Positions 52,974 through 62,096 of a DNA stretch of 64,000 nucleotides are shown piece after piece. Every line of letters starts with the position of its first letter. Position 1 is the stretch's first letter. Under the pieces are notes generated by a model that ran no database searches, was not told the DNA's origin, and worked only from the letters and a program-made list of their open reading frames with translations. Location: NCBI RefSeq assembly GCF_004353905.1, contig NZ_SMOD01000027.1, positions 48,539 to 112,538 of the forward strand. Direction: 5' to 3'. Position numbers and translations under genes: made by a program. Origin of the DNA: Paraburkholderia guartelaensis. GTDB taxonomy: Bacteria; Pseudomonadota; Gammaproteobacteria; Burkholderiales; Burkholderiaceae.

Positions 52974-53753
52974 TCAGCGCGGCTGCATGCGAATCGCGCC
53001 GTCAAGGCGAATGGTCTCGCCGTTGAGCATCGGATTCTCGAGAATGTGCAGCGCAAGCGCGGCGAATTCGTCGGCTTCACCCAGACGCGGCGGAAACGGC
53101 ACCATGCGACCGAGCGATTCGCGAATCTCCTCGGGCAGACGTGCGAGCAGCGGCGTGTCGAAGAGGCCTGGCGCGATCGTGCACACACGGATGCCCTTGC
53201 TCGCCAGATCGCGCGCGGCCACGAGCGTCATGCCGACCACGCCCGCCTTCGACGACGCGTACGGCACCTGCCCGATCTGCCCTTCGTAGGCCGCTACCGA
53301 AGCCGTGAGCACGCAAGCGCCGCGCTCGCCTCCCGCATCGGGCTCGTTGCGCGCCATCGCCGCCGCCGCGAGGCGCAGCGCGTTGAAGGTGCCGAAGAGA
53401 TTCACGCGCACGACGTTTTCATAGGCTTCGAGCGAGCCCGGCGAGCCGTCCTTCTCGATCAGGCGCACTGCGCCGCCCCGGCCTGCGCAATGCACGAGCG
53501 AGCGCAGCGTGCCGCGCTTCGTAGCCGCCTCGAATACGGCGTTCATGTCATCCGCGCTCGTCACATCGGCGGGCACGAAGCTCGCGTGCGCGCCGAGTTC
53601 ATCGGCCACCGCCGCGCCGCGCGAGCTGGCGAGGTCGGCGATCACGACCTGTGCACCTTTTGCCAGCAGCCGCTTCGCGCTCGCGAGACCCAGCCCCGAA
53701 GCGCCGCCCGTCACCACCGCTACCGTGCCGGCGAGTTTGTTCTGTTCGTCCAT
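52974..53753 (-). CDS. Short-chain dehydrogenase, 3-hydroxyacyl-CoA dehydrogenase type
   Basis: A 259-residue SDR with the cofactor motif TGGASGLG, catalytic Ser in VLTASVAAYEG and YASSK (Tyr, Lys), and the PGLFDTPLL loop. It resembles the HSD17B10/type II 3-hydroxyacyl-CoA dehydrogenase group. It would oxidise the hydroxyacyl-CoA made by the hydratase for the thiolase encoded upstream. Confidence 0.9.
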   Translation of the reverse strand: MDEQNKLAGTVAVVTGGASGLGLASAKRLLAKGAQVVIADLASSRGAAVADELGAHASFVPADVTSADDMNAVFEAATKRGTLRSLVHCAGRGGAVRLIEKDGSPGSLEAYENVVRVNLFGTFNALRLAAAAMARNEPDAGGERGACVLTASVAAYEGQIGQVPYASSKAGVVGMTLVAARDLASKGIRVCTIAPGLFDTPLLARLPEEIRESLGRMVPFPPRLGEADEFAALALHILENPMLNGETIRLDGAIRMQPR

Positions 53754-53787
53754 GTGTCGTTTCTCCTTCGTTGTTCGTGGTCGCGCT

Positions 53788-54981
53788 TTAGAGGCGTTCG
53801 ATGAGGGTCGCGTTGGCCATGCCGCCCGCCTCGCACATCGTCTGCAGGCCGTAGCGGCCGCCGCTCACTTCGAGCGAATTGAGCATCGTGGTCATGAGGC
53901 GCGCACCCGAGGCGCCGAGCGGATGCCCAAGCGCGATCGCGCCGCCCGCCGGATTCAGCCGCGCCGCATCCGCGCCCAGCGCCTTCTGCCAGGCAAGCGG
54001 CACGGCGGCAAATGCCTCGTTCACTTCGAAATGCGAAATATCGTCGATCTTGAGGCCGCGCTTCTTCAGCAGACGTTGCGTGGCGGGAATCGGTGCGGTC
54101 AGCATCATCAGCGGATCGTCGCCGCAGACGTCGAACGCCACGATGCGCGCACGCGGCTTCAGTCCCAATTGCGCGGCCTTCTGCTCGCTCATGATGAGGA
54201 GCGCCGAGGCGCCATCGGAGATTTGCGAGGCGTTGCCCGCCGTGACGTTCCAGCGGATGCCCGGAAAGCGCGCCGCCAGTTCCGCGCTCTCGAACGAGGG
54301 CGCGAGGCCCGCGAGCCGCTCGACGGTCGTGCCGGCGCGGATGGTTTCGTCGAGGTCCACGCGACGCACGCCTTCGGGCCCTGGCACATCGATCGGCACG
54401 ATCTCGCGCGCGAACTGGCCCGCGGCGCGCGCGGCGTCGGCGCGACGGTGCGACTCGGCCGAGTAGGCATCGAGCGCCTCGCGCGTGAGCGCCCACTTCT
54501 GCGCCACGAGATCGGCGCTCACGCCCTGCCCGACCATGCCTTCGGGATAGCGTGCGTGGTACAGCGCGCCGTACGGATCGCGGCCGATGCGCGAGGAGCC
54601 CATCGGGACGCGGCTCATCGACTCGACACCGCCGGCCACGACGATCTCGTTGACGCCCGCCATGATCGCCTGCGCCGCGAAATGGATCGCCTGCTGGCTC
54701 GACCCGCACTTGCGCTCGATGGTGGTGGACGGCACGTGCTGCGGAAAGCCCGCCGCGAGCCACGCGAGGCGCCCCGGCGTAGAGGCCTGCTCGCCCACCT
54801 GGCTCACGCAGCCGATCATCACGTCGTCCACGCTGCCGGGGTCGAGGTCGTTGCGCACGATCAGTTGCTGCAGGACCTGCGAAAGCAGATCCACAGGATG
54901 CAGGTCGACGAAAGCGCCGCCCGCCTTGGTCCGGCCCATCGGGCTGCGCACTGCGTCGACGATTACCGCGCTGTTGGTCAT
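53788..54981 (-). CDS. Thiolase (acetyl-CoA acyltransferase type)
   Basis: A 397-residue thiolase. The nucleophilic Cys lies in ERKCGSSQQAIHFAAQ (about C90), with His in NPAGGAIALGHPLGASGARL and the general-base Cys in MCEAGGMANATL; NEAFA is also present. Complete in length. First gene of the thiolase-SDR-hydratase operon (35 bp to the SDR gene). Confidence 0.92.
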   Translation of the reverse strand: MTNSAVIVDAVRSPMGRTKAGGAFVDLHPVDLLSQVLQQLIVRNDLDPGSVDDVMIGCVSQVGEQASTPGRLAWLAAGFPQHVPSTTIERKCGSSQQAIHFAAQAIMAGVNEIVVAGGVESMSRVPMGSSRIGRDPYGALYHARYPEGMVGQGVSADLVAQKWALTREALDAYSAESHRRADAARAAGQFAREIVPIDVPGPEGVRRVDLDETIRAGTTVERLAGLAPSFESAELAARFPGIRWNVTAGNASQISDGASALLIMSEQKAAQLGLKPRARIVAFDVCGDDPLMMLTAPIPATQRLLKKRGLKIDDISHFEVNEAFAAVPLAWQKALGADAARLNPAGGAIALGHPLGASGARLMTTMLNSLEVSGGRYGLQTMCEAGGMANATLIERL

Positions 54982-55047
54982 GGTTCTCTCATCGGTTGAA
55001 AGTGACGGGAAAATGAATCGCTTGACTCAAAATACACCTCACTGCCT

Positions 55048-55063
55048 CACTATTTCAATAGTG
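55048..55063. promoter_or_regulatory. Dyad CACTAT-N4-ATAGTG in the thiolase/iclR divergent region
   Basis: A perfect 6-bp inverted repeat around TTCA, 67 bp upstream of the thiolase start, in an AT-rich stretch (55020-55140) of the otherwise GC-rich 341-bp region 54982-55322. It is a candidate operator for the divergent IclR protein. No other element in this gap can be supported. Confidence 0.4.
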
Positions 55064-55322
55064 GTAAACATATTTCGGTACTCTTGGATCATTTTTATTG
55101 ATTTATTGATCACGATCCGCAACACTATCTGGGTGACTTGATCCCCAGAGATCGAAAAAGGAGACATCAGCACGCGGCCGCGAGCGGCGCGGCATCAAGA
55201 AGGCGGAAAAATGAACCAGCCGTCTTAAAAAATTGTTCCGGCGTGCGGCAGAAAGCTAGAATCCGGGGTTTGCCGCGAGCCGCACCGGCGCGCCGCGCCC
55301 TTACCCCGACGAAGGACCCGAC

Positions 55323-56171
55323 ATGCACGATCAGGCCAACTCCCGCACCGACGACGCCGCCGACTCGCAGCTCGTGAGCGCGCTCGCGCGCGGCATCCGG
55401 ATCCTGCAGTGCTTTTCGATGGGAGACGCGGAGCTGTCGGCGCGCGATCTGGTCGAGCGCACGGGGCTGCCCAAGCCCACGGCGCTGCGGCTCATCAACA
55501 CGCTCGCGGAGTTCGGCTTGCTGCGCTATTCGGAGCGCATTTCGAAGTATGTGCTCGGCACGGAGATGCTGAGCCTCGCCGCCCCGGCGCTGGGCCGCAT
55601 GACGATCCGGCAGATCGCGCGGCCGATGATGCAGGAGCTGGCCGACTACTGCCACGGCCAGGTGACGCTCGCGGTGGGCTACCGCCTGAACATGGCGTAC
55701 GCCGAAGTGATTCAGGGCGATGGCAGCGCGGTGTATCGCTCGGAAACGGGCACGCGGCTCTCGCTTTCGCGCACGGCATCGGGCCGCGCGTATCTGTGGA
55801 CCGTGCCGGGCGCCGAGCGCGAGCAGTACTTGCAGGAAACGCTAGCGCGCGACCCCGCCAAGGGCGAGTTGCTCGCGCAGCGCCTCGAGCTTGCGCAGCA
55901 GGAGTTGCGCGCGCACGGCTGCACGCTCTCGCATGGCGACATGCAGCGCGAGATCCATTCGGTGGCGATTCCGTTGTCCGCCCCGATCGACGACGAGTAT
56001 TGGGTTTTTAGCTGTTCGATTGCAGTTTTCAACATCAGCGGCAACCAGCTGACCGACGACATCGCCCCTCGGCTGATGTCGCTCGTCAGGCGCGTGGAGG
56101 CAGCGCTCGGCAGCATGACTGGGGCCGCGCATGACATGGAGACGAGACCGTGGAGCGTGTCCGCGAACTAG
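55323..56171 (+). CDS. IclR-family transcriptional regulator
   Basis: A 282-residue IclR protein: RGIRILQCFSMGDAELSARDLVERTGLPKPTALRLINTLAEFGLL (winged helix) and a C-terminal effector domain. It is divergent from the thiolase operon and overlaps the acyl-CoA synthetase gene by 22 bp, so it is co-expressed with the genes it likely controls. Only moderately similar to the IclR protein at 40394. Confidence 0.92.
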   Translation: MHDQANSRTDDAADSQLVSALARGIRILQCFSMGDAELSARDLVERTGLPKPTALRLINTLAEFGLLRYSERISKYVLGTEMLSLAAPALGRMTIRQIARPMMQELADYCHGQVTLAVGYRLNMAYAEVIQGDGSAVYRSETGTRLSLSRTASGRAYLWTVPGAEREQYLQETLARDPAKGELLAQRLELAQQELRAHGCTLSHGDMQREIHSVAIPLSAPIDDEYWVFSCSIAVFNISGNQLTDDIAPRLMSLVRRVEAALGSMTGAAHDMETRPWSVSAN

Positions 56172-57697
56172 CTGTAGCAGCACCCACGCGGGAAGCCCTG
56201 TGCTTCCCCGCACTCAACCAGATCATCACCTACCGGGAGCTGGACGAACGCGCGGACCGCATCGCGCACTGGCTCCTCGGCCTCGGCCTGCAACCCGGCG
56301 ACGGCATCGCACTGCTGTTCGAGAATCACCCCGCGCTCGCCGTCATCGCCATCGGTGCCGAGCGCGCCGGCCTCTACTACACCCCCATCAGCATCCAGTT
56401 GAAAACACGCGAGGCCGCGCACGTCCTCAAGGACTGCGGCGCGCGCGTGCTGATCGTTTCGCAGGCCATGCACGAACTCGCGGCCGCGCTCGTGGCCGAA
56501 GGCGCCGCGCAGGGCGTCGCCTGCTTCGTTGCTGGCGCGGCTGAAACGCTGCCAGGCTTCGCCTCGCTCGAAGCGGCGCTAGCCGGGGTCGATGCGAGCG
56601 CGCCGTTGGCGCCACTTCCGCGCGGACGCGACTTTCTCTATTCATCGGGCACGACCGGCCTGCCCAAAGGTATCCGCAAGCCGCTCGTGCCGTTCGAGCA
56701 GCGCGACGCCGACGACACCGAAACCGCGGCATGGCGCAAGACGTTCGGATTCGACGCCGATTCCGTCTACCTGAGCACCGCGCCGCTCTACCACGCCGCG
56801 CCGCTGCGCTACCTCATGCGCATGCTGCACACGGGCGGCCGTGCCATCGTGCTGCAGAAGTTCGACGCCGAGGCCGCGCTCGACGCCATCGCGCGCTACC
56901 GCGTCACGCACAGCCAGTGGGTGCCGACGATGTTCATCCGCCTCCTGAATCTGCCCGGGACCACGCGCGCACTATACGACGTGAGCAGCTTGCGCGTGGC
57001 GATTCATGCCGCGGCGCCCTGCCCACCGCACATCAAGGAACAGATGATCGCGTGGTTCGGCCCGGTGATCTACGAGTACTACGCGGGCTCGGAAAGCGTG
57101 GGCCTCACGGCGATCGACTCCGGCGAATGGCTCGCGCATCGCGGGTCAGTGGGGCGCTCGAAATACGGACAGATCCATGTCGTCGATGATGAGGATCGCG
57201 AACTGCCTGTGGGCGAGATTGGCCGCGTGTTTTTTGAAGGCGGACCCGCTTTCGAGTACCACAACGATCCGGTGAAGACGCGCAGCGTCTACAACCGCCA
57301 CGGGTGGGCGACCTACGGCGACATCGGCCATATCGATGCGGAAGGCTATTTGTATCTGAGCGACCGGCGCGTGGACCTCATCATCAGCGGCGGCGTGAAC
57401 GTGTATCCGCAGGAGATCGAGAACGTGCTCGCCGAGCATCCCGCCGTGGCCGATGCCGCTGTGATCGGCGTGCCGCATCCCGAGTTTGGCGAGGCCGTGA
57501 AAGCAGTCGTGCAGCCGCGCGAGCGCGACGCCGCGAGCCCGCAGCTCGCCGAAGAGCTGATTGCGTTCTGTCGCGAGCGCCTTTCGCATATCAAGGTGCC
57601 GCGCTCGGTCGACTTCGAGGAGGCATTGCCGCGCCACGACAACGGCAAGCTGCTCCGGCGCCTTCTCAAGGAACGCTACCGCCAGCCTGCGGCTTGA
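56150..57697 (+). CDS. Acyl-CoA synthetase (AMP-forming)
   Basis: A 515-residue ANL-superfamily ligase that would activate a carboxylic acid with ATP and CoA. Motifs: DFLYSSGTTGLPKGIRK (P-loop), YEYYAGSESVGLT, the YGDIGHID/SDRRVDLII hinge, and C-terminal K in HDNGKLLRR. The GTG start at 56150 overlaps the iclR gene; GGAGACGAG lies upstream. The substrate-pocket wording does not let me name the acid. Confidence 0.9.
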   Translation: MERVRELAVAAPTREALCFPALNQIITYRELDERADRIAHWLLGLGLQPGDGIALLFENHPALAVIAIGAERAGLYYTPISIQLKTREAAHVLKDCGARVLIVSQAMHELAAALVAEGAAQGVACFVAGAAETLPGFASLEAALAGVDASAPLAPLPRGRDFLYSSGTTGLPKGIRKPLVPFEQRDADDTETAAWRKTFGFDADSVYLSTAPLYHAAPLRYLMRMLHTGGRAIVLQKFDAEAALDAIARYRVTHSQWVPTMFIRLLNLPGTTRALYDVSSLRVAIHAAAPCPPHIKEQMIAWFGPVIYEYYAGSESVGLTAIDSGEWLAHRGSVGRSKYGQIHVVDDEDRELPVGEIGRVFFEGGPAFEYHNDPVKTRSVYNRHGWATYGDIGHIDAEGYLYLSDRRVDLIISGGVNVYPQEIENVLAEHPAVADAAVIGVPHPEFGEAVKAVVQPRERDAASPQLAEELIAFCRERLSHIKVPRSVDFEEALPRHDNGKLLRRLLKERYRQPAA

Positions 57698-57738
57698 TAC
57701 GGATAACGAAATAGCAAGAGACACTGGAGACACCCCAA

Positions 57739-58869
57739 ATGCGCACTGTATTCCGTGACGATCACGAGATTTTCCGCGAACAGGCCCGGCGCTTTATCGA
57801 GCGCGAAATCGTGCCGTTCCATCATCAATGGGAACAAGAAGGCATCGTGCCGAAGTCGGTCTGGCGGCGAGCGGGCGAGGAAGGCCTGCTGTGCTGCACG
57901 ATTCCCGAAGAGTACGGCGGTGGCGGCGGCGACTTTGGGCACGCGGCCATCATGATCGAGGAGCTGGCGCGCGTGAATGCGAGCGGCATCGGCTTTCCGC
58001 TGCATTCGGACATCGTCGCGCCGTATATCTTCGCGTACGGCACCGAGGCGCAAAAGCGCGAGTGGCTGCCGAAGCTCGCGCGCGGCGAGCATATCGGCGC
58101 CATCGCCATGACGGAGCCTGGCACCGGCAGCGATCTCAAGTCCGTGCGCACCGCCGCGCGCAAAGAGGGAGACCACTACGTCATCAACGGCCAGAAGACT
58201 TTCATCACGAACGGACAGAATGCGAGCCTCGTGGTGGTGGTCTGCAAGACTGCGCCCGAACTGGGCGGCAAGGGCGTCTCGCTGATCGTGGTCGAAGAGG
58301 GCACGCCCGGTTTCAGCAAGGGCCGCAAGCTCGACAAGATCGGCCTGCGCGCGCAAGACACGTCCGAGCTTTTCTTCGAGGATGTGCGCGTGCCCGTCAC
58401 GCAGCGGCTTGGCGAAGAGAACCAGGGCTTTTCGTACCTCATGCGCGAACTGGCGCAGGAGCGGCTCGTGATCGCGGTGCGCGCTGCCGCGTCGATCGAG
58501 GGCATGCTCGAGCGCACGATCCGCTATACGCGCGATCGCAAGGTGTTCGGCCAGGCCATCTTCGATTTCCAGAATGCGCGCTTCAAGCTCGCGCATGCGC
58601 GCGCGAAGGCGGAGATGGTGCGCACCTATGTCGACCACTGCATTGCGCGGCACCTTCGGCGCGAGCTTTCGCCCGTGGATGCCGCCATGGCGAAGCTCAA
58701 TGCCACCGAACTGCAGAACCAGTTGCTCGACGAATTCCTGCAGCTGCACGGCGGTTACGGCTACATGTCCGAGTATGTGGTGGGCACCGCATGGGTGGAC
58801 GCGCGCGTGATGCGCATCTACGGCGGCACCGACGAGATCATGAAGGAAATCATCGCGCGCACGCTGTGA
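57739..58869 (+). CDS. Acyl-CoA dehydrogenase, isovaleryl/long-chain type
   Basis: A 376-residue ACAD with MTEPGTGSDLKSVRT (flavin), the RKVFGQAIFDFQNARFKLA and LQLHGGYGYMSEY blocks and IYGGTDEIMKEI at the end. Instead of the MCAD Glu there is a Gly (YGGT), and a Glu lies at the helix-G site (LAQERLVIAV), as in isovaleryl-CoA and long-chain enzymes. Complete, unlike the split pair at 44893-47101. Start ATG after GGAGACACC. Confidence 0.92.
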   Translation: MRTVFRDDHEIFREQARRFIEREIVPFHHQWEQEGIVPKSVWRRAGEEGLLCCTIPEEYGGGGGDFGHAAIMIEELARVNASGIGFPLHSDIVAPYIFAYGTEAQKREWLPKLARGEHIGAIAMTEPGTGSDLKSVRTAARKEGDHYVINGQKTFITNGQNASLVVVVCKTAPELGGKGVSLIVVEEGTPGFSKGRKLDKIGLRAQDTSELFFEDVRVPVTQRLGEENQGFSYLMRELAQERLVIAVRAAASIEGMLERTIRYTRDRKVFGQAIFDFQNARFKLAHARAKAEMVRTYVDHCIARHLRRELSPVDAAMAKLNATELQNQLLDEFLQLHGGYGYMSEYVVGTAWVDARVMRIYGGTDEIMKEIIARTL

Positions 58870-58913
58870 AGGCGCGTTAAACGGCACACCAGCAAGCAGG
58901 CAGGAAAGCACAC

Positions 58914-59936
58914 ATGATCAAGCCTCTGGAAGGCGTTACCGTCGTGGAATTCGCGGGGCTGGGCCCGGCGCCGTTCTGCGGCATGCTGCTCGCGCAAATG
59001 GGCGCACGCGTGATCTGCATCGGCCGCGAGGGTGCTCCCGCGCCGTCCGGACCGCTCGCGCGCGGGCGCGAATATGTTGCGCTCGACCTCAAGAGCCGCG
59101 ACGACATGGCACGCGCACTCGATCTGATCGCGAGCGCCGATGCATTGATCGAAGGCTTTCGCCCAGGCGTGATGGAGCGGCTCGGGCTGGGCCCGCAAGT
59201 GTGCCGCGAGCGGCGCGCCTCGCTCGTCTACGGACGCATGACGGGCTGGGGGCAAACGGGGCCGCTCGCGCACACGGCGGGCCACGACATCAACTACATC
59301 GCGATCTCGGGGGCGCTGCATGCGGTGGGTCTCGCGGGCGGCGAGCCCGTGGTGCCGCTTAATCTGGTCGGCGACTTCGGCGGCGGAGGCATGCTGCTCG
59401 CGTTCGGCGTGGTGGCCGCCATTCTGCGCGCGCGTTCGACAGGCGAAGGCTGCGTGGTCGACGCCGCGATGACCGATGGCGCGGCCATGCTGATGAGCAT
59501 GATGTACGGCTTCTACGCGGCGGGGCACTGGCAGGACGAGCGCGGCACGAATCTGCTCGACGGCGGCGCGCCCTTCTATCGCACCTATCGCTGCGCGGAT
59601 AACCGCTATATCGCCGTGGGCTGCATCGAGCCGCAGTTCTACGCGGCGTTCATGAAAGGGATCGGCGCCGAAGACCTGCTCGAACTACCGCAGCGCGACC
59701 GGGCGCACTGGCCGCGCGTTCAGGAACGCATCGCCCAGACGGTCGCCACGCGCACGCGCGACGAATGGACCGCCTTGTTCGAAGGCAGCGATGCGTGCGT
59801 CACGCCGGTGCTGAGTCTTGCGGAGGCACCGCTCGATGCGCACAACACGGCGCGCGGCGCGTTCGCCCAGAACGGCGGCGCATGGCAGCCGCAATGCGCG
59901 CCGCGTTTCGTGGACTATGGCAACGAGGGCGGTTAG
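58914..59936 (+). CDS. Family III CoA-transferase / alpha-methylacyl-CoA racemase-like
   Basis: A 340-residue CaiB/BaiF-fold protein, shorter than the one at 41327. LEGVTVVEFAGLGPAPFCGMLLAQMGARVICI at the N terminus, a catalytic Asp in LVGDFGGGGMLLAFG and the GMTDGAAMLMSMMYGF block are close to alpha-methylacyl-CoA racemases (AMACR/MCR), which invert a 2-methyl centre before beta-oxidation, rather than to formyl-CoA transferases. Its stop overlaps the convergent stop at 59933 by four bases. Confidence 0.88.
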   Translation: MIKPLEGVTVVEFAGLGPAPFCGMLLAQMGARVICIGREGAPAPSGPLARGREYVALDLKSRDDMARALDLIASADALIEGFRPGVMERLGLGPQVCRERRASLVYGRMTGWGQTGPLAHTAGHDINYIAISGALHAVGLAGGEPVVPLNLVGDFGGGGMLLAFGVVAAILRARSTGEGCVVDAAMTDGAAMLMSMMYGFYAAGHWQDERGTNLLDGGAPFYRTYRCADNRYIAVGCIEPQFYAAFMKGIGAEDLLELPQRDRAHWPRVQERIAQTVATRTRDEWTALFEGSDACVTPVLSLAEAPLDAHNTARGAFAQNGGAWQPQCAPRFVDYGNEGG

Positions 59937-62044
59937 CCTCGCACCGCGCCCAGCGCTGCTTCGTCGTCGGCGAGCAGCGACAGCTGCCCGCTCGCCACGA
60001 TATGGCTCAGCGGCGCCGGGCGGCCGAGCAGATAGCCCTGCACTTCGTCGCAGCCTTCGTCGGCGAGCAGCGTGAGCTGCGCCTCGGTTTCGATACCTTC
60101 GGCCAGCACCGGAATGCCGAGGCTCTTGCCGAGCGCGAGCACCGCGCGAATGATCGCGGTGGCCTGGCGGCTCGACTCGGCCTCGCTGATGAAAGACTGG
60201 TCGAGCTTGATCTTGTCGAAGGGGAACGAGCGCAGCGTGTCGAGCGACGAGTAGCCGGTGCCGAAGTCGTCCAGCGCGATATTCACGCCGATGGCCTTGA
60301 TTCGCTGCAGCACGTCGAGCGAGCGCTCGCGGTCCGCGAAAATGGTCGTCTCGGTGAGTTCCAGTTCGAGCCGCTCGGGCGCGAGGCCGGTCTCGACCAG
60401 CACGGTCTCGACGAGCTTCGGCAGGTCCGCATGCGAGAACTGCACCGGAGAAAGATTCACAGCCACCTTGTAAGGCGGCGCCCACGAAACGGCTCGCGTG
60501 CACGCCTCGCGCAGCACCCAGGCGCCAATGCCGAGAATGAGGCCATTCTCTTCGGCGAGCGGAATGAATTCGGCGGGCGAGATGAAGCCAAGCCGCGGAT
60601 GCTCCCAGCGCAGCAGCGCTTCATAGCCGCAAATTTCGCCGCTCGCGATCGAGGTCTGCACCTGGTAGTGCACGCTCAGCTGCCCGCGCGCGAGCGCCTC
60701 GCGCAAGTCGTGCGTGAGCGAGCGGCGCGCCCGCGCGATCTCGTCCATCGCCGGCTCGTAGAAGCACACCGACTGCGCCAGGTCCGCCTTCGCCCGGTAC
60801 ATGGCGAGGTCGGCGTTGTTGATGAGCACGGTCTTCGTGGTGGCGTCGTCGGGGTAGATGGCGACGCCAAGGCTCGCGCCCGAGAGCACTTCGGCGTCGT
60901 CGTAGCGCACCGGCCGGTACAGCGCGGTTTCGAGGCGCGAGAGCAGATCGCCGAGTTCCTCGCGCGAGGCGAAGCGCGTGAGCGCCACAAACTCGTCGCC
61001 GCCCACGCGCGCAACGAACTCGCCTTCGCGCATCAGGCTCGAAAGACGCCGCGCAAGAATGCGCAGCACTTCGTCGCCGGCGTGATGGCCGTGCAGGTCG
61101 TTGATTTCCTTGAAGCGGTTCAGGTCGATGCCGATGAGCGCCAGCTTGCGCGTGTCCTGCGTGCGCGCCAGTTCGGCGTCGATGCGTGCGTTGAAGCTCG
61201 CGCGATTGGGCAGGCCGGTGAGCATGTCGCTCATCGCCATCGTGCGCAGATGCTCGACGGATTCGGCGCGCACGCTGTCGTCGAGCAGAAAGCTCACGCA
61301 GCCCGCGCCCGCGATCACGAGCGCCATGCATGCGACGGCGAGCGCGAGCGCATGCAGCGCGGCGGGATTCGAAAAGTGTCCGTCGATCGGCATCGGGACG
61401 ACCTCGAACGCAGACATGCCGGTGAAGTGCAGCGCGGCGATGGCGAGGGCGAGCACGCCCGCTACGAGGCGCGCGGACGCATCGCCGCTTGCCCGCGCGC
61501 CGGCCGCGTTCTCCTGCAGGCGCTTCGCGGCGACGCCGGCAAGATGCAGCGCAAGGCCGCTGATCGTGACTGCGAACACGATCGACAAGGCGATCCCGAC
61601 GCGATTCCAGACCACGATGCCTTCCACGCGATACGCGAGCATGCCCGCGTAGTGCATGAGCGCGACCGCCAGCCCGACGATTGCGCCGCCTAGCGCGGGC
61701 GCCGCGCGCGTAAGACGGTTCGCGGCCTGACTCGTCGCTAGCAGGAATCCCGCGAAGCTGCCCACCAGCGCGATGAGCAGCGACGTGATGGTCAGCACGG
61801 GGTCGAAGGCGATCGGCACGCCCGGTTCGAAGCCGAGCATGGCGACGAAATGCGTGCACCAGATATCGGCGGCGGCAACGACGGCCGCAATGAACGACCA
61901 GCCCATGCGCTGCAGCGATCGCGTGGCGAACGAGCGCAGGACAAGCCGTGCCGTGACCCAAGAGCCCGCGGCGCAGATCAGCAGCGCGACGACGACGAGC
62001 CACAGATTGTGTTTGTAGACGATGCAGCCCACCACGCTCATCAT
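59933..62044 (-). CDS. MHYT-GGDEF-EAL c-di-GMP signalling protein
   Basis: A 703-residue membrane protein. The N-terminal MHYT sensor has about seven helices with paired His at H65 (WCTHFVAM), H131 (LMHYAGM) and H206 (LHFTGM), proposed copper or gas ligands. A GGDEF domain follows with intact active site G348-G349-D350-E351-F352, then an EAL domain with E475-A476-L477 and DDFGTGYSS. Both catalytic motifs are complete, so it may synthesise and degrade c-di-GMP, with the sensor setting the balance. Start after AAGGAGAT. Confidence 0.93.
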   Translation of the reverse strand: MMSVVGCIVYKHNLWLVVVALLICAAGSWVTARLVLRSFATRSLQRMGWSFIAAVVAAADIWCTHFVAMLGFEPGVPIAFDPVLTITSLLIALVGSFAGFLLATSQAANRLTRAAPALGGAIVGLAVALMHYAGMLAYRVEGIVVWNRVGIALSIVFAVTISGLALHLAGVAAKRLQENAAGARASGDASARLVAGVLALAIAALHFTGMSAFEVVPMPIDGHFSNPAALHALALAVACMALVIAGAGCVSFLLDDSVRAESVEHLRTMAMSDMLTGLPNRASFNARIDAELARTQDTRKLALIGIDLNRFKEINDLHGHHAGDEVLRILARRLSSLMREGEFVARVGGDEFVALTRFASREELGDLLSRLETALYRPVRYDDAEVLSGASLGVAIYPDDATTKTVLINNADLAMYRAKADLAQSVCFYEPAMDEIARARRSLTHDLREALARGQLSVHYQVQTSIASGEICGYEALLRWEHPRLGFISPAEFIPLAEENGLILGIGAWVLREACTRAVSWAPPYKVAVNLSPVQFSHADLPKLVETVLVETGLAPERLELELTETTIFADRERSLDVLQRIKAIGVNIALDDFGTGYSSLDTLRSFPFDKIKLDQSFISEAESSRQATAIIRAVLALGKSLGIPVLAEGIETEAQLTLLADEGCDEVQGYLLGRPAPLSHIVASGQLSLLADDEAALGAVRG

Positions 62045-62096
62045 GGGAAGATCTCCTTGTTCACCACTCGTTCACCCCGGGCGTTGCACGACATTA

